A stretch of DNA of 58,027 nucleotides from Rozella allomycis CSF55 (lineage: Eukaryota; Rozellomycota). Location of the stretch: the NCBI GenBank assembly GCA_000442015.1, contig KE561064.1:1-58027 (forward strand), read 5' to 3'. The notes beneath the pieces were generated by a model. The model saw nothing but the letters and a program-made list of their open reading frames with translations. It made no database searches and had not been told where the DNA came from. Below, in pieces: positions 29,928 through 43,342 of this stretch. Position numbers and translations under genes: made by a program. How positions within the stretch are numbered: the stretch's first letter is position 1; every line of letters begins with the position of its first letter.

Positions 29928-31540
29928 TTAAATCTTTAATGTTGAAATATGCGAATTATTGGTTCCATTGAAGAATATTATACCAGAAGCAGGAACGTAT
30001 TGATTAGTTAGTAGTTTAATGATTTCTTGTGATGCGACGCCCCCAATAAACGAGGCTATGTTATGAAGTTGACATCCCTGATAGCGTATTCTAAAATAAC
30101 AAAAATGAGTGCATTACATTTCCTTGATAGCATCTTGGTGAATTTCGAAATCACACGTAGATTTGACAAAAGATTGAAAACTATCAACGTTTTGTTGGCT
30201 AGGATATTTTCCAAAGGTTTCCTTGAATTTGTCTGCCAATTTAAGTGAATAGTAGAGGTTTAAATCAATGTCACTTGTGAATTTCCAACGATTGGATTCA
30301 TCGGCAAGTAAGGGGAAATTCAGAACTTTTATCTGATGGCAATTCTTAAAAAAATCTTCAATTTCTTCTTCAGAAATAAAATTATCTGACAGATTGTTAA
30401 TCTGCATTTGTCTCTTTAAAATGTCATTGAAGTTGTTCTTGTCATTATTAGATTTGTTTTTATAACTAAATGAACGTTAATAATGATAACTTACATTCCT
30501 TGTAGCATTATGTAGCTTTCAGTGTCAGAATGCATATCAGGCAAAGCACCATTCAATGGAAGTCGAGAATTTTCGTCATAGAATACTTTCAATGCTTTAA
30601 CAAGTATCCAGAAAGGCGTTAAATCTTCTCTTGGAACGTTTCTTGATTTTTCAAACAATCCATTTAGCTCTTTCATATCAAATTTAGACCAAACTTTGTG
30701 AGCGAAATGTAAAGCCTCATTAAAGTTTTCCTCGTCGCCAGTTTTCTGTTTCTTTTTTATCATTTTCTTAAAGGAATCTTTATCTTGACTAGTTTCAGGG
30801 TGTCTTCCATGAATCTATAAACAAATGGATAAATTTGGTACCTTTTTGAATTCATTTAACACTTTCAATAAAATTACAACAAATGGAATGTGTGAATATT
30901 CCAAAGATGACATTGATTCCATATCAATTGAATCGCAATAATTGCATAGTTCTTCAAAAGGTTTATTCAAACAAAGATCAAAATACTTATTTTCTTGACG
31001 TGAATTGAGGACACAATGCTTCGATAAAGATATCTGAGTGTACCCTACAAGACCGTAAGACCTACAAAGAATCAATGGAATATTTCTTTGTCTTGAATAG
31101 CTCTCTAATTTTTCCAATGATTTTTCAGGCATTTGGTCAGCAACAATAATCAAATTAAATTCATCAAACACTGAAAACTTATCATTTCCAATTAATTCAA
31201 TTGGATTTTCTGCAATAAAATTAGTGACTACATTTTCATTCAATTGCGATAAAATTTCTATTGCTTCTGCCCCTCTTTGGGCAGATGCTTTTCTCGAGAA
31301 AAAATTCCTTCCTATTTCACTTTCACGGTTGACGGCATTATCTATGATTGTAACCTGACCTATTCCAGGCAATACCAAATTCTTTAATGTCTCTGTTCCT
31401 GTTGCAGTTGCGAATAACAAACAAACATGTGATTTCTCTAATTTTACTTGTCCGTGTTCTTCCCAAAGTCATTTTAAATGATTTGAATATATTTACCTGA
31501 GTTGTCGATCATAGCGAATGGTTTTCTGACTAACTTCCAT
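29928..31540 (-). CDS. NAE1: NEDD8-activating enzyme E1 regulatory subunit (APPBP1/ULA1)
   Basis: 500 aa from exons 31540-31497, 31469-30842, 30814-30495, 30465-30118 and 30090-29928 (introns 27, 27, 29, 27 nt). With its UBA3 partner it adenylates NEDD8 for cullin modification; this subunit lacks the catalytic Cys, as the family does. Seen: RYDRQLRLWEEHGQ at the N-terminus, ATATGTETLKNLVLPGIG, EIGRNFF, LPDMHSDTESYIMLQ, and the C-terminal ASFIGGVASQEIIKLLT. The first intron (31470-31496) can only be joined with a TG 3' end, since no AG exists before the required CTT TGG codons. The Ariadne ligase at 2867 works with neddylated cullins. Confidence 0.92.
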
Positions 31541-31678
31541 TTAAATAAGAAATTCCAAGCCCCTACCTAGAATGAAAACCTGAACACGATTATTAATTCA
31601 AAACCCTTGGAGTTAAAAATAATATTAATGCGAAAATTGCATACCGCACCGCGGTTATAAGCATGAAATATCAGTTTT

Positions 31679-32351
31679 TTAAAATTTTATTGTTGGTGGT
31701 AATGTAGAAGGTATTTGAAACGTCCCATTTTTATGAAAGCTAGAAAGACAGCAATCAATTAAATAAAGACCAACACAAAACTCTTCTTTTGACAGCAATC
31801 CGTCCTTGTCATAATCCGCGAGATCCCTATTAAACGTAATAACATGAATTACCAAATTTTTGCCAATTCAAGCGAATCCAATCTGCTCTTTTCATAAACA
31901 TTTTTCACTTCAGGTCCCTGCATCTTTTCACCGCGACTGAACTTGACAAAACAGTCACTGTATCTTGATCTCATTGCCTGATCTATTGGCAGCCAAAAAG
32001 TTTCCACATTATCCATCAAAGATTCTCTGCTCTGATTCAACGCGGTCTTTGTTTGAGAAGACGGGGTTTCAGGACGCCTAATGGGAAGCGGCGGGGGAAC
32101 ATGCATACGCGGAGGAAGAGGCGGTGTTGAATCTTCATTATCGTCGAATTTAACATAGCAATTGGGGAATAACCCTGTTTGATTTGTTTTCAATCTTGTT
32201 CCGATGCTCCATCCAGCTTCTTTTGCTGGAGTAACTATAATAATAGTAAAATCAGAGTGATACTGTTTATTATAATGTCGTTTTTGTCGAATTCAAGCTC
32301 ATCTGCTGCATCTGGAGTACAAGGATATAGGGCAATGCCAGATCTACTCAT
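31679..32351 (-). CDS. SH3 and EH-domain adaptor protein
   Basis: 205 aa from exons 32351-32264, 32234-31853 and 31826-31679 (introns 29, 26 nt). The N-terminal SH3 domain (GIALYPCTPDAADELEFDKN, then GWSIG and TGLFPNCYVK) is complete only after splicing. A Pro-rich linker follows (PPLPPRMHVPPPLP). The C-terminus is a single EH-type EF hand (SLELAKIWDLADYDKDGLLS) with Asp ligands. Such combinations serve actin-endocytic coupling (Eps15/Pan1/intersectin-like). It is unusually small. Confidence 0.75.
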
Positions 32352-32451
32352 TGTGAAATTTCGAATACACCTTTCTTTCGAACAAATAGCTATAATTTAC
32401 TTTAGTTTTTAAAAGCTCATAAAATGACTAAGATATATTAATAAAAATATT

Positions 32452-35043
32452 CTATTTATTTATTCCCACTCCTTGAAATGTGCCGGTCATTGAAATTTCA
32501 TTTTCCAGAGGAAGATATGTTGCATTTTGCATGGAGGGCGTGTAGCAACAATCAGCTGCAGGAACCTTGAAAACATCTATGAAATTGGCTTCGTCTTTGG
32601 GGTTTAATAAATAATAGAGCAAGTCGCGACAATAGACTGGAGAAAATTGAGGATCCACAGCCAGCGATACATGCATATAAGGGCATTCCTTGTCGATAAT
32701 AGTTAAAAGTTCATATTTATCATTGATTGAATGTTTATCAAAGAACACCTGCGATGAAGAAGAGTCTTGGAGATGAAGATCAACGAGTTTAACATGTAAG
32801 GCAACGGAATAATTATCGTAATAGATTGCTTTAATGTTGAAGAGAACTTCAAATTTAGAGAATTCGTGAAAGAGATCAGAAAGCATTAAATATGCTGAAT
32901 CGCAGTTGTTTGAATGAGAGAGAGTGATGTGATAACATTTTAATTTTGTGGAATCTTCTCTGGGAGTTAAAAGACCTTTTTGATCAAATTGTTGTAAGAT
33001 TGATAAAGCAGGGGTAGGTAATGATTCAAAAAGAAACTTTTTTACTAAAAATTCGTGTTGTAGAATAATCCCATAATATTTGTAATATTGAATGCCTGAT
33101 TCTTTAGTTAGAACCTCTTGAAATGAAACGGCATAATCTATGGAAATAACTTTAGCAGGGAAATTATACAGATTTATTTTTTCGAAATATTTTGACCATT
33201 TTGTTTCACTTTTTGTAATAAAATTGTAATAAATTTTAGATTTTTCTTTTAAATTATCAAAAATTGCATCAAATCGTTTTCCTAATTCAATTTCTGGTGG
33301 CACAATTGAAACTGAAAAAGCTTTAAATTCTTTTTTGTTGAAAGGTTCGTTTGCTTTTACTGAAGATTTTATAACTTGATCATAATGAGAAACTGTTTGA
33401 GGGGTCATTGTTGAATTAAAATTGCCACGATTTTCAACTCTACGAATTAAGACGTTGGAATCCTTTGTTGAACAATCAATGATGTGAACTTTAGCGTGTT
33501 CAAAATAACTTAAATGATTGAATAACAATTTTCTAGCTCTGGAATTTATATTCATTTTATCACAAATGACAATTTCAGTTTCAGATTCATTTAAATGAGA
33601 AATAACTTTTGATTCAAACGGATTTTTTATATAAAAGTTTTTGTTTGGCACTTTATCTGAAATCACGTGCTCAATTCTAAATTCTTTCAACGTATCCGCA
33701 ATTGCCCTGGCCAAAGTGGACTTTGAAGATCCTTGAGCACCAATCATTACAAACACATGCTTTTCAGGCAATTCAGTATTTAAAAATGTTTCAACAGTTG
33801 CATTCAAATAGAACTCACGCCCAAACAAGCTAATTATCTTATTCTCCAACCATTCAAAGAAATAATCCAATAAAGGCAAATTTGATGAACATTTTCCAAA
33901 TCCTTTCAAGACAAGCGAATTTCCTTTTTGTTGTTCAGAATAAAAGAACAAAATTATCTCTCTCGTAAATTTATTCATCAAAGGACAAACTTTATTGCCA
34001 AACGCTTCACTTCCCGCCAAAAGCGATCTTAGAATTTCCCTAATATGTCTTCTAAATCCATAATGATTTTTAATCTCTGAAATTTTACTGTTTGGATTCA
34101 ATTTCATAACTTTCCATTTAAAGAAAAATGAAGAATCATTAGCATAAACAATCACCCCTTCTGAATGCTCTCCCATCACAATCCCAGTCTTGATTATCCC
34201 ATTCAACTTTTCATTTAAATAACTTTTATTAATCTTTTCATATCTGGTCATCTTCAGTCCAAATTTATTTGTCAATTCATTTAGATCCGGCAACGGCATT
34301 AGTTTATACGGGTAACTCATTTCTCTACATGCAATAACAACAACGGTCGGTTCATCAAATCCAGACCAACTAACGTGAGGATCATTAACATCATCCAACA
34401 ATTCAAAAATCAGTGAGTATTTTGGACCTGAATTCAAAAAAGTTATCAATTCATTCGTTTTCTCATCCAAATCTTTTTCATTCACTTCAACAAATTGTTT
34501 GATAAAACAATAACGCACCATCTCTGCGTGTTTGTACCAGCCATTATTTTGATTTCCATGAACACATGATTTAGAACAGAATAAAATATCCTTCAAACTA
34601 TTTTTATCGTATTTGCCGTCCGCATTCGGCTTGCAGTAAAACGCTGACATACCACTATTCTAAACTATACACAAATCTTACCCAAATGCACCATTCAACT
34701 TGAAAGAAAGATAAACATCATCATCCTCAATATTATCAATCGCACTTTCCAATGTTTCCAATTTGGGCACACACACTCTTCCATTCTCAACGTCCTTTAC
34801 CTTTTCCCCCACATTAAACATCTTTAACAATGGCGAAAAGGCAACTTGGCCAGTTTCTGCATCGAAAAAACCTCCACGGAAATTAAAAGGTGCTCGGTTA
34901 TACGCGAAAAGTGATTCGTCAACAACTTTAAAAAATACAAGCTGGTGTTCGGAATATGATGATTTAAAACTTAATTCTTTCACTTTTACGGATTTAGGAT
35001 ACTGATCTGCAAAAGACTTCCATTGTTCCAAAGGCGTTTGCAT
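32452..35043 (-). CDS. TRL1: fungal-type trifunctional tRNA ligase
   Basis: 854 aa from exons 35043-34682 and 34654-32452 (27-nt intron). It heals and seals tRNA halves after intron removal and HAC1-type splicing in yeast. Ligase domain: LSFKLNGAFG with the nucleotidyl Lys (KLNG) near residue 116, as in yeast Trl1 (about 114), GVIVYA and the KWK motif near the end. Kinase domain: P-loop GAQGSSKST. Cyclic phosphodiesterase domain: CYHITLSHS and YMHVSLAVD, the two HxT/S motifs. Length matches yeast (827). Two genes lie within 200 bp on either side. Confidence 0.9.
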
Positions 35044-35239
35044 CTCTAGTGGCTGATAGTTTTGACTGTCGCTGCAACCATTTAAGGGTGATATATTTAA
35101 ATCGGCCTCTTAAAATATTTTTAATTTTATACTTTTGATATGTTATATTTGACAATATTTGAATTCTAAACATTACTTGCAATTATGCTCATGCCCAGAA
35201 TTCATAATTGTTGCTGTATCTTGGTAACATACGTAATCC

Positions 35240-35926
35240 ATGACTATTTACTCTCAAAAAGCGCGGGAAGAGTGGTTCAAAGTAAATTTCGCTGCTTCTC
35301 AAATCTACGACAAAAGTAACGATCACACATGGATTAAAAGGCTCAAACGGTCCTTCCAGCTCAGTTCAAGTGCAAGTGAAAGACTTCATATGCAAAATCA
35401 AGAAAAGTATCCCACTGAACCAAGATTAATCCAAAACCAGAAACTGGAGATTGAATGGGAGACTGATATTGAATATCCAAATCTCAAAGAAAACAATAAA
35501 GACAATGTGCAAAGAAAGTCACCGCTGCATACTGCTTCATTGAACCAGTCTAATGACATTTATTGTACTCCAAAAAGGGGAACGAGAACTTTAAAATTAG
35601 AAAATGAACAATTGGACATCAATCGCATTTCTGTTTTTGCTACACCGAGAAAAGTGTCAAATGTTTTGCACAAACTGCCAGAGAAAATCACGCCCGAAAT
35701 TGCTCAAAACATGGACTTTGCGACTGTAAAGCAATGGATCATAAACTATTTAACAAAACTGGATGCTAGGACGATGCAATTAAAGTCGAGTGAAAGTATG
35801 GACTTAAGATCGGAAAAGATGCGTTCATTACATAGAGCTATTAACTTGTGGCCGGATCTAACTAGTGAAGAAAAAGAAGAATGCTTTTCATTGATTCACA
35901 AGTACAGAAAGATGAAGATGTTTTAA
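35240..35926 (+). CDS. uncharacterised protein
   Basis: 228 aa, single exon, ATG at 35240, divergent from the tRNA ligase with 196 bp between starts. The middle is low-complexity and charged; the C-terminal third is helical (MDFATVKQWIINYLTKLDAR, LWPDLTSEEKEECFSLIHKY) and may be a small globular domain. TPKRGTRT and TPRKVS look like phosphorylation or cyclin-type sites. No family recognised. Some spindle or cell-cycle small proteins have this composition; that is only a guess. Confidence 0.6.
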   Translation: MTIYSQKAREEWFKVNFAASQIYDKSNDHTWIKRLKRSFQLSSSASERLHMQNQEKYPTEPRLIQNQKLEIEWETDIEYPNLKENNKDNVQRKSPLHTASLNQSNDIYCTPKRGTRTLKLENEQLDINRISVFATPRKVSNVLHKLPEKITPEIAQNMDFATVKQWIINYLTKLDARTMQLKSSESMDLRSEKMRSLHRAINLWPDLTSEEKEECFSLIHKYRKMKMF

Positions 35927-36005
35927 TAAATGCTTTTTGAATGCTAATAGTTGCTAGTTAAATATTGTGCGATTAACCACGTATTTCTGAAATTTAGAAT
36001 TTGCA

Positions 36006-39000
36006 ATGAATGTGTTCGGTTTGTTTAAATCTAGCACACCCCAAGAAACCCACAATGACATGAACCCCTATATACTAGAAACTTTAAAGAATGCGCAAGA
36101 AAAGGTTATAACAAAGAGTAATCCACTAGGCCCCTTATTGAAACTTTCGCCCGATTCTTTTTTCCCGCAGGATCAGAGTTTATTTACAGAACAAGACAAA
36201 AAACATGTTCCTGATAAAATAAAAGCGCTAGATTTAGATATTACTAGAATGCTGGACTGCTTTGTCGCTACAGGTGGTATTTGGAAGAATAGAACAGAGA
36301 AAAAGTCGCATAGGAATAATACGGACGAGCTGGCCACTTTTCTTAATTCAAGGTATATTTTTTGATTTGTGTTTGAAAGATATGGAAAGAGATATTTGAT
36401 GTGGAATCTTTCATCTGAAACAAACTATGATACGACACCTTTCCATAACCAAGTGGAGTATTTTAATATAATGAGGATTGTATCTTTTGATATGAAGACG
36501 TTGTTTGATATTTGCAGGACTATATCTACTTGGTATTTATTGGATCAATCGAATGTCGCCATTGTACATTGTTCTACTGGACTCGCTAGAACTGGTATGC
36601 CAATAGACAATAATTATAAAAGGAATTGTGTTTGCCTGTCTGATGCGATACTGTGAGCTATTTGAATCTGCGTTTGATGCATTTGAATATTTTGTAGCGA
36701 GAAGAACGCCTGAAGATGATTCGTGGGTTACTGTGAGTTATTTAAGAATACTGAAGCATTTCGATAGCATAATTGTATCACAGGGAGCTGTTCTGAATCC
36801 TTTTCCACTGCGATTGCATTGTATTATTTTGAATAGTATACCAAATTTTGATGGAAATGGTTCGTGTGATCCTGGAATAGAAATATACCAGGAAGGAAAA
36901 TTGGTGTATTCTAGTACCCTTGTCTTGGCTGAAGAGCAATTGAGTCGGTTGCAGCTGAAAGGAAACGAAGATGTGGAGCCTGTTGAGCAAATAATATATA
37001 AAGATGAGCATAATATACTTTTCAAGATAAAGGAAGTGGAGGTATTTGGCGATATCCATATTAGAATATTCCATTATGGCCAAACGGACACGAATATGAA
37101 TATACTAAATTTGAGTTTAAACACTGGTTTTATTACTCCTGCGTTTATAAGATTTCATTTGAAGGATGTTGAAATTAGGGAGAGCAATAGAATGAAATTT
37201 TCTGAAGATTTCTTTGTTGATATGGCGTTTTCGCAGGGCAGTAGTGATAATTATGTGAATTACCAAAACTTGTTGGAAGCGTCACTGTCGAGCAACATAA
37301 CATTGTTGAGTGAGCGTCATTCAGTGACTGCTGATGCCAAATTACAGAAAGCGCTTGAACTGCAAGGAAACACCAAACTGTTTGGTAAATAAGAATGTAT
37401 AATTTAATTTAGCGCGATTGGCGTTGCAGTTGTCGTCTAATAGTATCCATGAGGCGCATGAAATAGTTTCAAGGTATTCAAAGTCGAGCATTTATTCTCA
37501 AATATCGTCAGAGTTTATTGAATTTGGGAAAAATAAATACAAGAAATCACGCGGCCATCAGCGCAGAAAGTCGTTTGGGGCTGGCAATGGTGGATCTGTG
37601 AGTAGCGTTGAATCTAGGTTTAGATTTATGGCTGATAATGTTCATAATAAAAGAGGAATTAATCGATCGACTGCAGCGTCGCCTGTTGAATCAAAACCCT
37701 TGTCTGCGTTACCGATAGAAACATCTAAATTTGAAACATTTTTAGCAAACGATTCTCAGAATGGAAAAGAAGAATACAATGAGTTGAAAGAAAGCAAAGA
37801 TGCTGAAAGCAAAGAAACTAATGATATTGAAAAGAATGAAATGGTTAATGGAAGGCCACCAACACAAGAAAATGGAAATATTTCCCCTCCTCCCTTGATT
37901 CCTGGAATGGCTCCACCTCCTTCAGATTCAGGGATCCCACCCCCTCCACCATTAATAGGTATACCACCACCTTTAATGCCTGGAATACCACCACCTCCAC
38001 CGTTGATGCCAGGGATTCCACCACCACCACTTTTACCTGGAATGGTTCCACCGCCACCACTACCTGGTAGTTTAAATGGAGTTCCACCACCACCGATAAT
38101 AGGAATGGCAGCACCTAAACCATCCAAGAGAGTGAAGAATACACTTCATTGGGAAGAACTGAATGATCAAAACATAAGAAATTCTATTTTCAAAGAATTG
38201 ATTAGCAGTGATAGCCAAATATCACTAGACATTCAACACTTTGAAGGTAATTTTATTATTGATTGATGAAAGAAATGTTTGTGATTAACCCAGAAGATCA
38301 AATTGAAAAGAAAAAGGAAAAACCAAAGAAAAAGTAAAATTTAATTAATTGAAATATGAAAGGGATAAAAATATTACGCTTTTAGATCTGAGAAGGTCTA
38401 ATAATGTATCGATTGGATTAGCGAAATTTACGAAACGATATTCCAATGATGAAGAATTTTTGAAAGCTTTAATAAACGATGATGAGCAAATTACAGCGGA
38501 TGATTTGAATACTTTACTTGGATTATTACCAACTGATGAAGAAAAGGAGAAAATATTATTGTTTCATGGTGATTTTAGACTATTGGGGAGAGCTGAGATT
38601 TTCATGATGACATTTCTTAAAGAGCCAAACATTAATTGGATTTGCGAAAGACTATTGTACAAGAGATACTTTAAAGATGAGTATGAATCATCTATACAAA
38701 TTTTGAATGATTTCAACGATGCATTTGATAAACTGAGGAGGAATGCATCTTTGAAAGTTTTGATTGGGGCTATTTTAGAGCTTGGAAATATGACGAATTA
38801 TGATTATGGGAAATCCAATTCATCGTTTAGAAAAAAAGCTGCTGGATTTAAAATTGATAGTTTGGTTAAATTGAAAGATGTAAAGAGCAAAGATGGGAAA
38901 TCATCACTTTTGAATTACTTGGCGCTTGTTTGTGAAAAGAGTGATCCAATGGTGTTACTGATTCCTGCACAGTTTCAAGAATTGGGGCAATTGAAGCTGT

Positions 39001-39671
39001 TGAATACTGCAAGTGTGATTGAAGATTCTAAAATATTAATAAATAATTTGAAAATGTTGAAATCACCGCCAGAGAGTGAAAATAATTCTTCTAAAATTTC
39101 TGAATTTATGAATTGCATTAATCCGTTTTTAATTGAAGCTGAAGAAGATTGTTTAGTTTTAGATTTGAAGATTTCAGAGTTTCAAAACAGTTGGGCGCAA
39201 ACTGCTGAATATTTTGGGGAAAGGGTTGATGAAAAGACGCCAGAGGAATTGTTTTCATTGTTGGATCAGTTTTTTAAATATTTTGATCAAGCTATAAAAC
39301 AAAATGAAGAAAAGAGGATTTTAGAAAAGAAGCGTTTAGAGAGTATAGGGAGGAAGGGTTCAGAGGGTAAAGCATCAGATAATATGAAATCAGAAGTATC
39401 ATCATTGAAGTCACCAAGAAGAAGAACTATTCAACCAGAAAAACCAAAAGATGAAACAATTCATGGATTTTCTAAAGATGAGTTGCTTGATCATGGCTAT
39501 TTCAAACGTCAAAGTGTTTCAGTTGATAATTTAAAAGAAATGGCAAATCTTTTAAGTTCAACCCCTTCAAGCCCTTTGATAGTTTCAAGATCAAAATCTG
39601 CTTCAAACGTTCAAGATGAAATTTGTACAAATTGTTTAAAGAAACTCAATCAATGCCTCTGTGAATTTTAA
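36006..39671 (+). CDS. PTEN-like phosphatase/C2 fused to a formin (PTEN-formin)
   Basis: 1175 aa from exons 36006-36352, 36380-36594, 36623-37384, 37413-38246, 38273-38333, 38363-39671 (introns 27, 28, 28, 26, 29 nt). N-terminal PTEN/tensin domain (RYGKRYLMWNLSSE, WYLLDQSNVAIVHCSTGLAR) with an intact CX5R loop, a C2-like domain, a basic Ser-rich linker, an FH1 region of about ten Pro-runs (about residues 610-690) and a full FH2 domain (LLDLRRSNNVSIGLAKF, GAILELGNMTNYD, FKIDSLVKLKDVKSKDG). The tail is basic and ends CTNCLKKLNQCLC. The FH2 ring nucleates and elongates actin filaments from profilin-actin; the PTEN part may target membranes. This architecture is known from plant class II formins and some protists. 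Confidence 0.88.
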
Positions 39672-39752
39672 AATAAATTATGCATTACAAACAATTAAAT
39701 ATGTTGAAAAGTTTTAAATTACACCTTTAAATCTTTAAATTTTAATGTCAAT

Positions 39753-42700
39753 TTATTCTAGTAATAGTCTAGTTAATTCAGTTTTCGCTTCTTTGCAGAC
39801 TTGAATGCTTTCAACCCAATTAGTTTCCAATAAAATTTCTTCAACTTGCTCATTCTCAAATCCATTCAATGTAGTCAAAGCCAAATACAATTGCTCAGCT
39901 GTATACCTTCTAATCTAATTTCACAATTAACAAATATCATTACAAAGGGATATCGATGCACTAGAAACTTGAAAATCAGCGGTAAAACTAATTTAATTTC
40001 AATATTCCCAATACAAGTACACAACACCCTCGCAATAGCTTGTAGTTTCTTTGAATCTTTGCTCAACATTTCTTTTTGAATCAACTCGACTAATTTCACT
40101 GATGGTTTTATAACAGACAGAATATGCTCAACCGAATTCAGAAACGGCATCACTATTCTATCCTTTTTGCAATGATCCTCTAAAATCTGTTCAAGAATAT
40201 TCATCCATGGAATTGATGCATTTTCTTTAATAAAATTTATTAGAATCTTTAAATCATCATTCATGTCTCCAAAATAGCCAGCATTTATCGTTAATCCAAG
40301 CAACAAGGAATACTGAAATTTCGGAATTGTGAATAGTTGAACAATATTGAAATGCCAATCGCCGCATAAATTTAATCTTAGAAATTCACATTCATCAAAT
40401 TGTAACATTGATAAACAATTTAAAGTTTCTAATGCTTTTTCTCTGACTTTATCTATTTTATCAACTGATTGTCTAATAACAAGATTCAATATTTCATAAA
40501 AGTTTGAATCAGTTGGATTAATGATTGATGGATGGTTGATTATTATTTGCATAGCTTCTAATCTAACAAACGATCCAACATCACCCCTCGAATCAATTGT
40601 ATAATCATTCAAATTCAATACAATATTTTTTAAAATTAATTTTCTTGAATTTAAATTTATTTCATTAATTAATTTATTTATTGAATTCAATGCATTTCGT
40701 TTTGCTTCGGCGTTGAATTGGATGGCAGATTCAAATAATGAAGCACGCAGCAATCCATCAATTATTTTATCAGAAATTGAATCGTTATTAATTTCTTTCA
40801 ATGGCAATCCACCAAGAGCAATCGAATACGCAGATCTTTTAACGGGATCTTCCTTTTCTAGTCCCTTTAACAACATTTCAATAAACTCTTCATGTGGATT
40901 TACAAACTTTATTAAAACAGACAAACAATCTGCTGCTGCTTCATGAATTAAATTTTCTTTTCTTTCAAGCATTTTCTTTATAAACTCCAAATACCGCTCA
41001 ATACTCTTAGTTGAATCACCACTCTTAGTTGGTAGCCATTCAAAAATGTTTTTAATTAAAACACAAAATGAAGCACAAATAATTTCAGATGAAAAATCTA
41101 CAAAATAAGAATCATTAAAAATATCAATAAAATCAACAAAATCAAAAACTTTTTCAATTTGTAAATTTCCTATTTGAGAAAGACCCAAAATACATCCATG
41201 AAACACTGCCATTTCATTACAATTCTTTGCCTTTTCAATCAAATACTCTATTTTATTTATCAAAAATTTATTATCAATATTCAACCAGTTCGAAAGTGAT
41301 GATGCCATCAATTCTCTAGTCTTTACATCCCAATGAAATAATTGCTTTTCAAATGCATACTCAATCAACGGAATTCTATATTCTTCAAACTGAAACACTT
41401 CTGTTGACGCTGTTTGGAATGAATTCACTCGATTGCCAACAGAAAAATAGTCCATTATAGACATTAATGAAATTCCATTCGTTACACTAGCCTTATTTCA
41501 ATCAATTACATTCCACTTACAGTTCTACCAACCCACTCTTGAAACGCAGCTGAACACGCGCGTCTCACCTGCACTTCTCTATCCAACAATGAAACACAAA
41601 CCAATTTATTAATCAATCCATCAAATTTTGCATAAACATCCTCATGTCCTTGAAAACATCGACTAGCAGTCCAACAAGCATACGCTGCCGCATCCCTAAC
41701 ATTCTGGCCATTCATTCCATGGATCATTGGATTCAACTCAAATCCAAGCGCCTCGCAAACAATAATCAAAATTTTATCTAAAAATATCTTTGGAACCAAG
41801 CCACGATGCAACAATTGAGCAAAAGTTAAACAAAGGCCATGAAGTAAATGGCATTGATAAACTGAAGGCTCAGAAAATGTAAAAATATCAACAAGACACG
41901 TCAAGATTTGGTTCGCCATGTTAAATGGCAATCTATACACAATTCTTGCTATCCCTTTAGCAACTGACCATCTTATAACAGTCTCCTTGTCGCCAACATT
42001 CTCAAGCAGAAAATTTATTATTTCATCAACTGATTCATCAACCCAAACTTCTTCATCTTCCATTTTCTTCACCTCTTCAAATGCTTCACTCTTCAACAAT
42101 TTCCTCGTTCCATTAAATAGCCGCCAATGATTCTTCAAAGGCTCCATCAACACAAGCCCACATCGCTGCAACAACTTTACTTTAATCTTTTTCCAATTAG
42201 TATCAGTTCCTGTCTCAAGATTAATAACCAACAATAGCAACATTTTAGCCGGCTCAACAAGTCTCTCTCTCCTCGCCTTTTTCATCAAGATACTCCAAAC
42301 ACTCATGATACTTTTCGAATAAACTTCATTCGCAATATTCTCCCTAGTAAACAAGATAAACTCTTGGAATTCCTCGGCAGCATCCTCGCGGGAAAACAAA
42401 TTCGCATGCCACAGAATACTGGCATCCCTCTCTTTGGCACTCAAAACGAACCATCTTCTTTGACTCTCAACAATTTTCTTGAAATTTTCTTCAGTGAACA
42501 GCCGCTTCAAAGGAAACGGCATTAGAATCATCATGGCACTCCACAACAAGAAAATATACCTGGTCTGCCACGAATACTCTTCCTTCATATCCAAAACTAT
42601 ATTCTGTAGAGTTTGAAATGTCGCCATATCATGCGAAAGAAAACGCGTAATCGTCTTGGAGCCGCGCACATTGCAAAACGTATACAGGATATCACAATAA

Positions 42701-42927
42701 TAATTCAAACATTTAACATCACTTTGCGCGTGAAATAGGATTTTATCACATAGGGGTTTGATCATTCTTTCCAAACAATTGTCAAGCAGAAACGGCTGCT
42801 CCTGGTATTCTGACACTAGGCTTTTGATATGGCCAAGTGTATTTTCATTTATAGCCTCGCTGTTAAATAACTCGAAATAGACCTTTTCATCAAAGTACTT
42901 TCTTTTGCACTCGGTATCGTTTGTCAT
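39753..42927 (-). CDS. TBCD: tubulin-folding cofactor D
   Basis: 1038 aa from exons 42927-41521, 41491-39944 and 39914-39753 (two 29-nt introns). ARM/HEAT helices throughout. Family landmarks: VRGSKTITRFLSHDMA, WQTRYIFLLWSAMMIL, GISLMSIMDYFSVGNRVNSF, HWDVKTRELMASSLS, and a C-terminal HRYPFIRRYTAEQLYLALT followed by ILLETNW. Cofactor D binds beta-tubulin and, with cofactors C and E, releases assembly-competent heterodimers. Slightly shorter than the human protein (1192). It is convergent with the formin (81 bp). Confidence 0.93.
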
Positions 42928-42961
42928 TATGAATTTTCGTAAAGTTCAAGGTCGAGTTTAA

Positions 42962-43300
42962 ATGTCAAAAGCCAGGTAAGATGAAAACTTAATTTAACTG
43001 GGACCCACCAAAAAATTGGAGTAATTCAAAAATCGGCACTTCAGGCAGGGCATTTTACGATGCATCAGAATTAGTTCTTTGGCGCATAGGGAAGAAACGG
43101 GGATTTTCCTCTCCCAAGTCGATGGGGAAAACGGCCTCAATTTACCGAAACGGTTGGCAATTCTGGAGCTTGGATGCCACAGATGTCACATTTCTACTAA
43201 ATTTCTATGGGATACCAAGCAAAGGGATAGTCTAGAAAGAATTGACAGGTTGGCTATACATTGTTCACATTGCCGAGTGAAACGTCCTGTTTTTGTCTAA
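42962..43300 (+). CDS. uncertain small gene, divergent from TBCD
   Basis: Two overlapping readings exist. One starts with ATG at 42962 and, after a 25-nt GTAAG intron ending TG, continues open to 43240 (RAFYDASELVLWRIGKKRG). The other frame (43079-43300) has no ATG and ends with a CHRCH...CSHCR pattern like a zinc ribbon. I cannot decide between them or assign a family. The ATG is 34 bp from the TBCD start, so the promoter region is shared. Confidence 0.3.
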
Positions 43301-43342
43301 AAATATCGAATGTTCTTGAAATTAAAAATGCGTTTATTTTAA

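Noticed and set aside
37756-38127. Minus-strand Gly-rich ORFs in the formin region
   Set aside because: They are the reverse of the Pro-rich FH1 codons.
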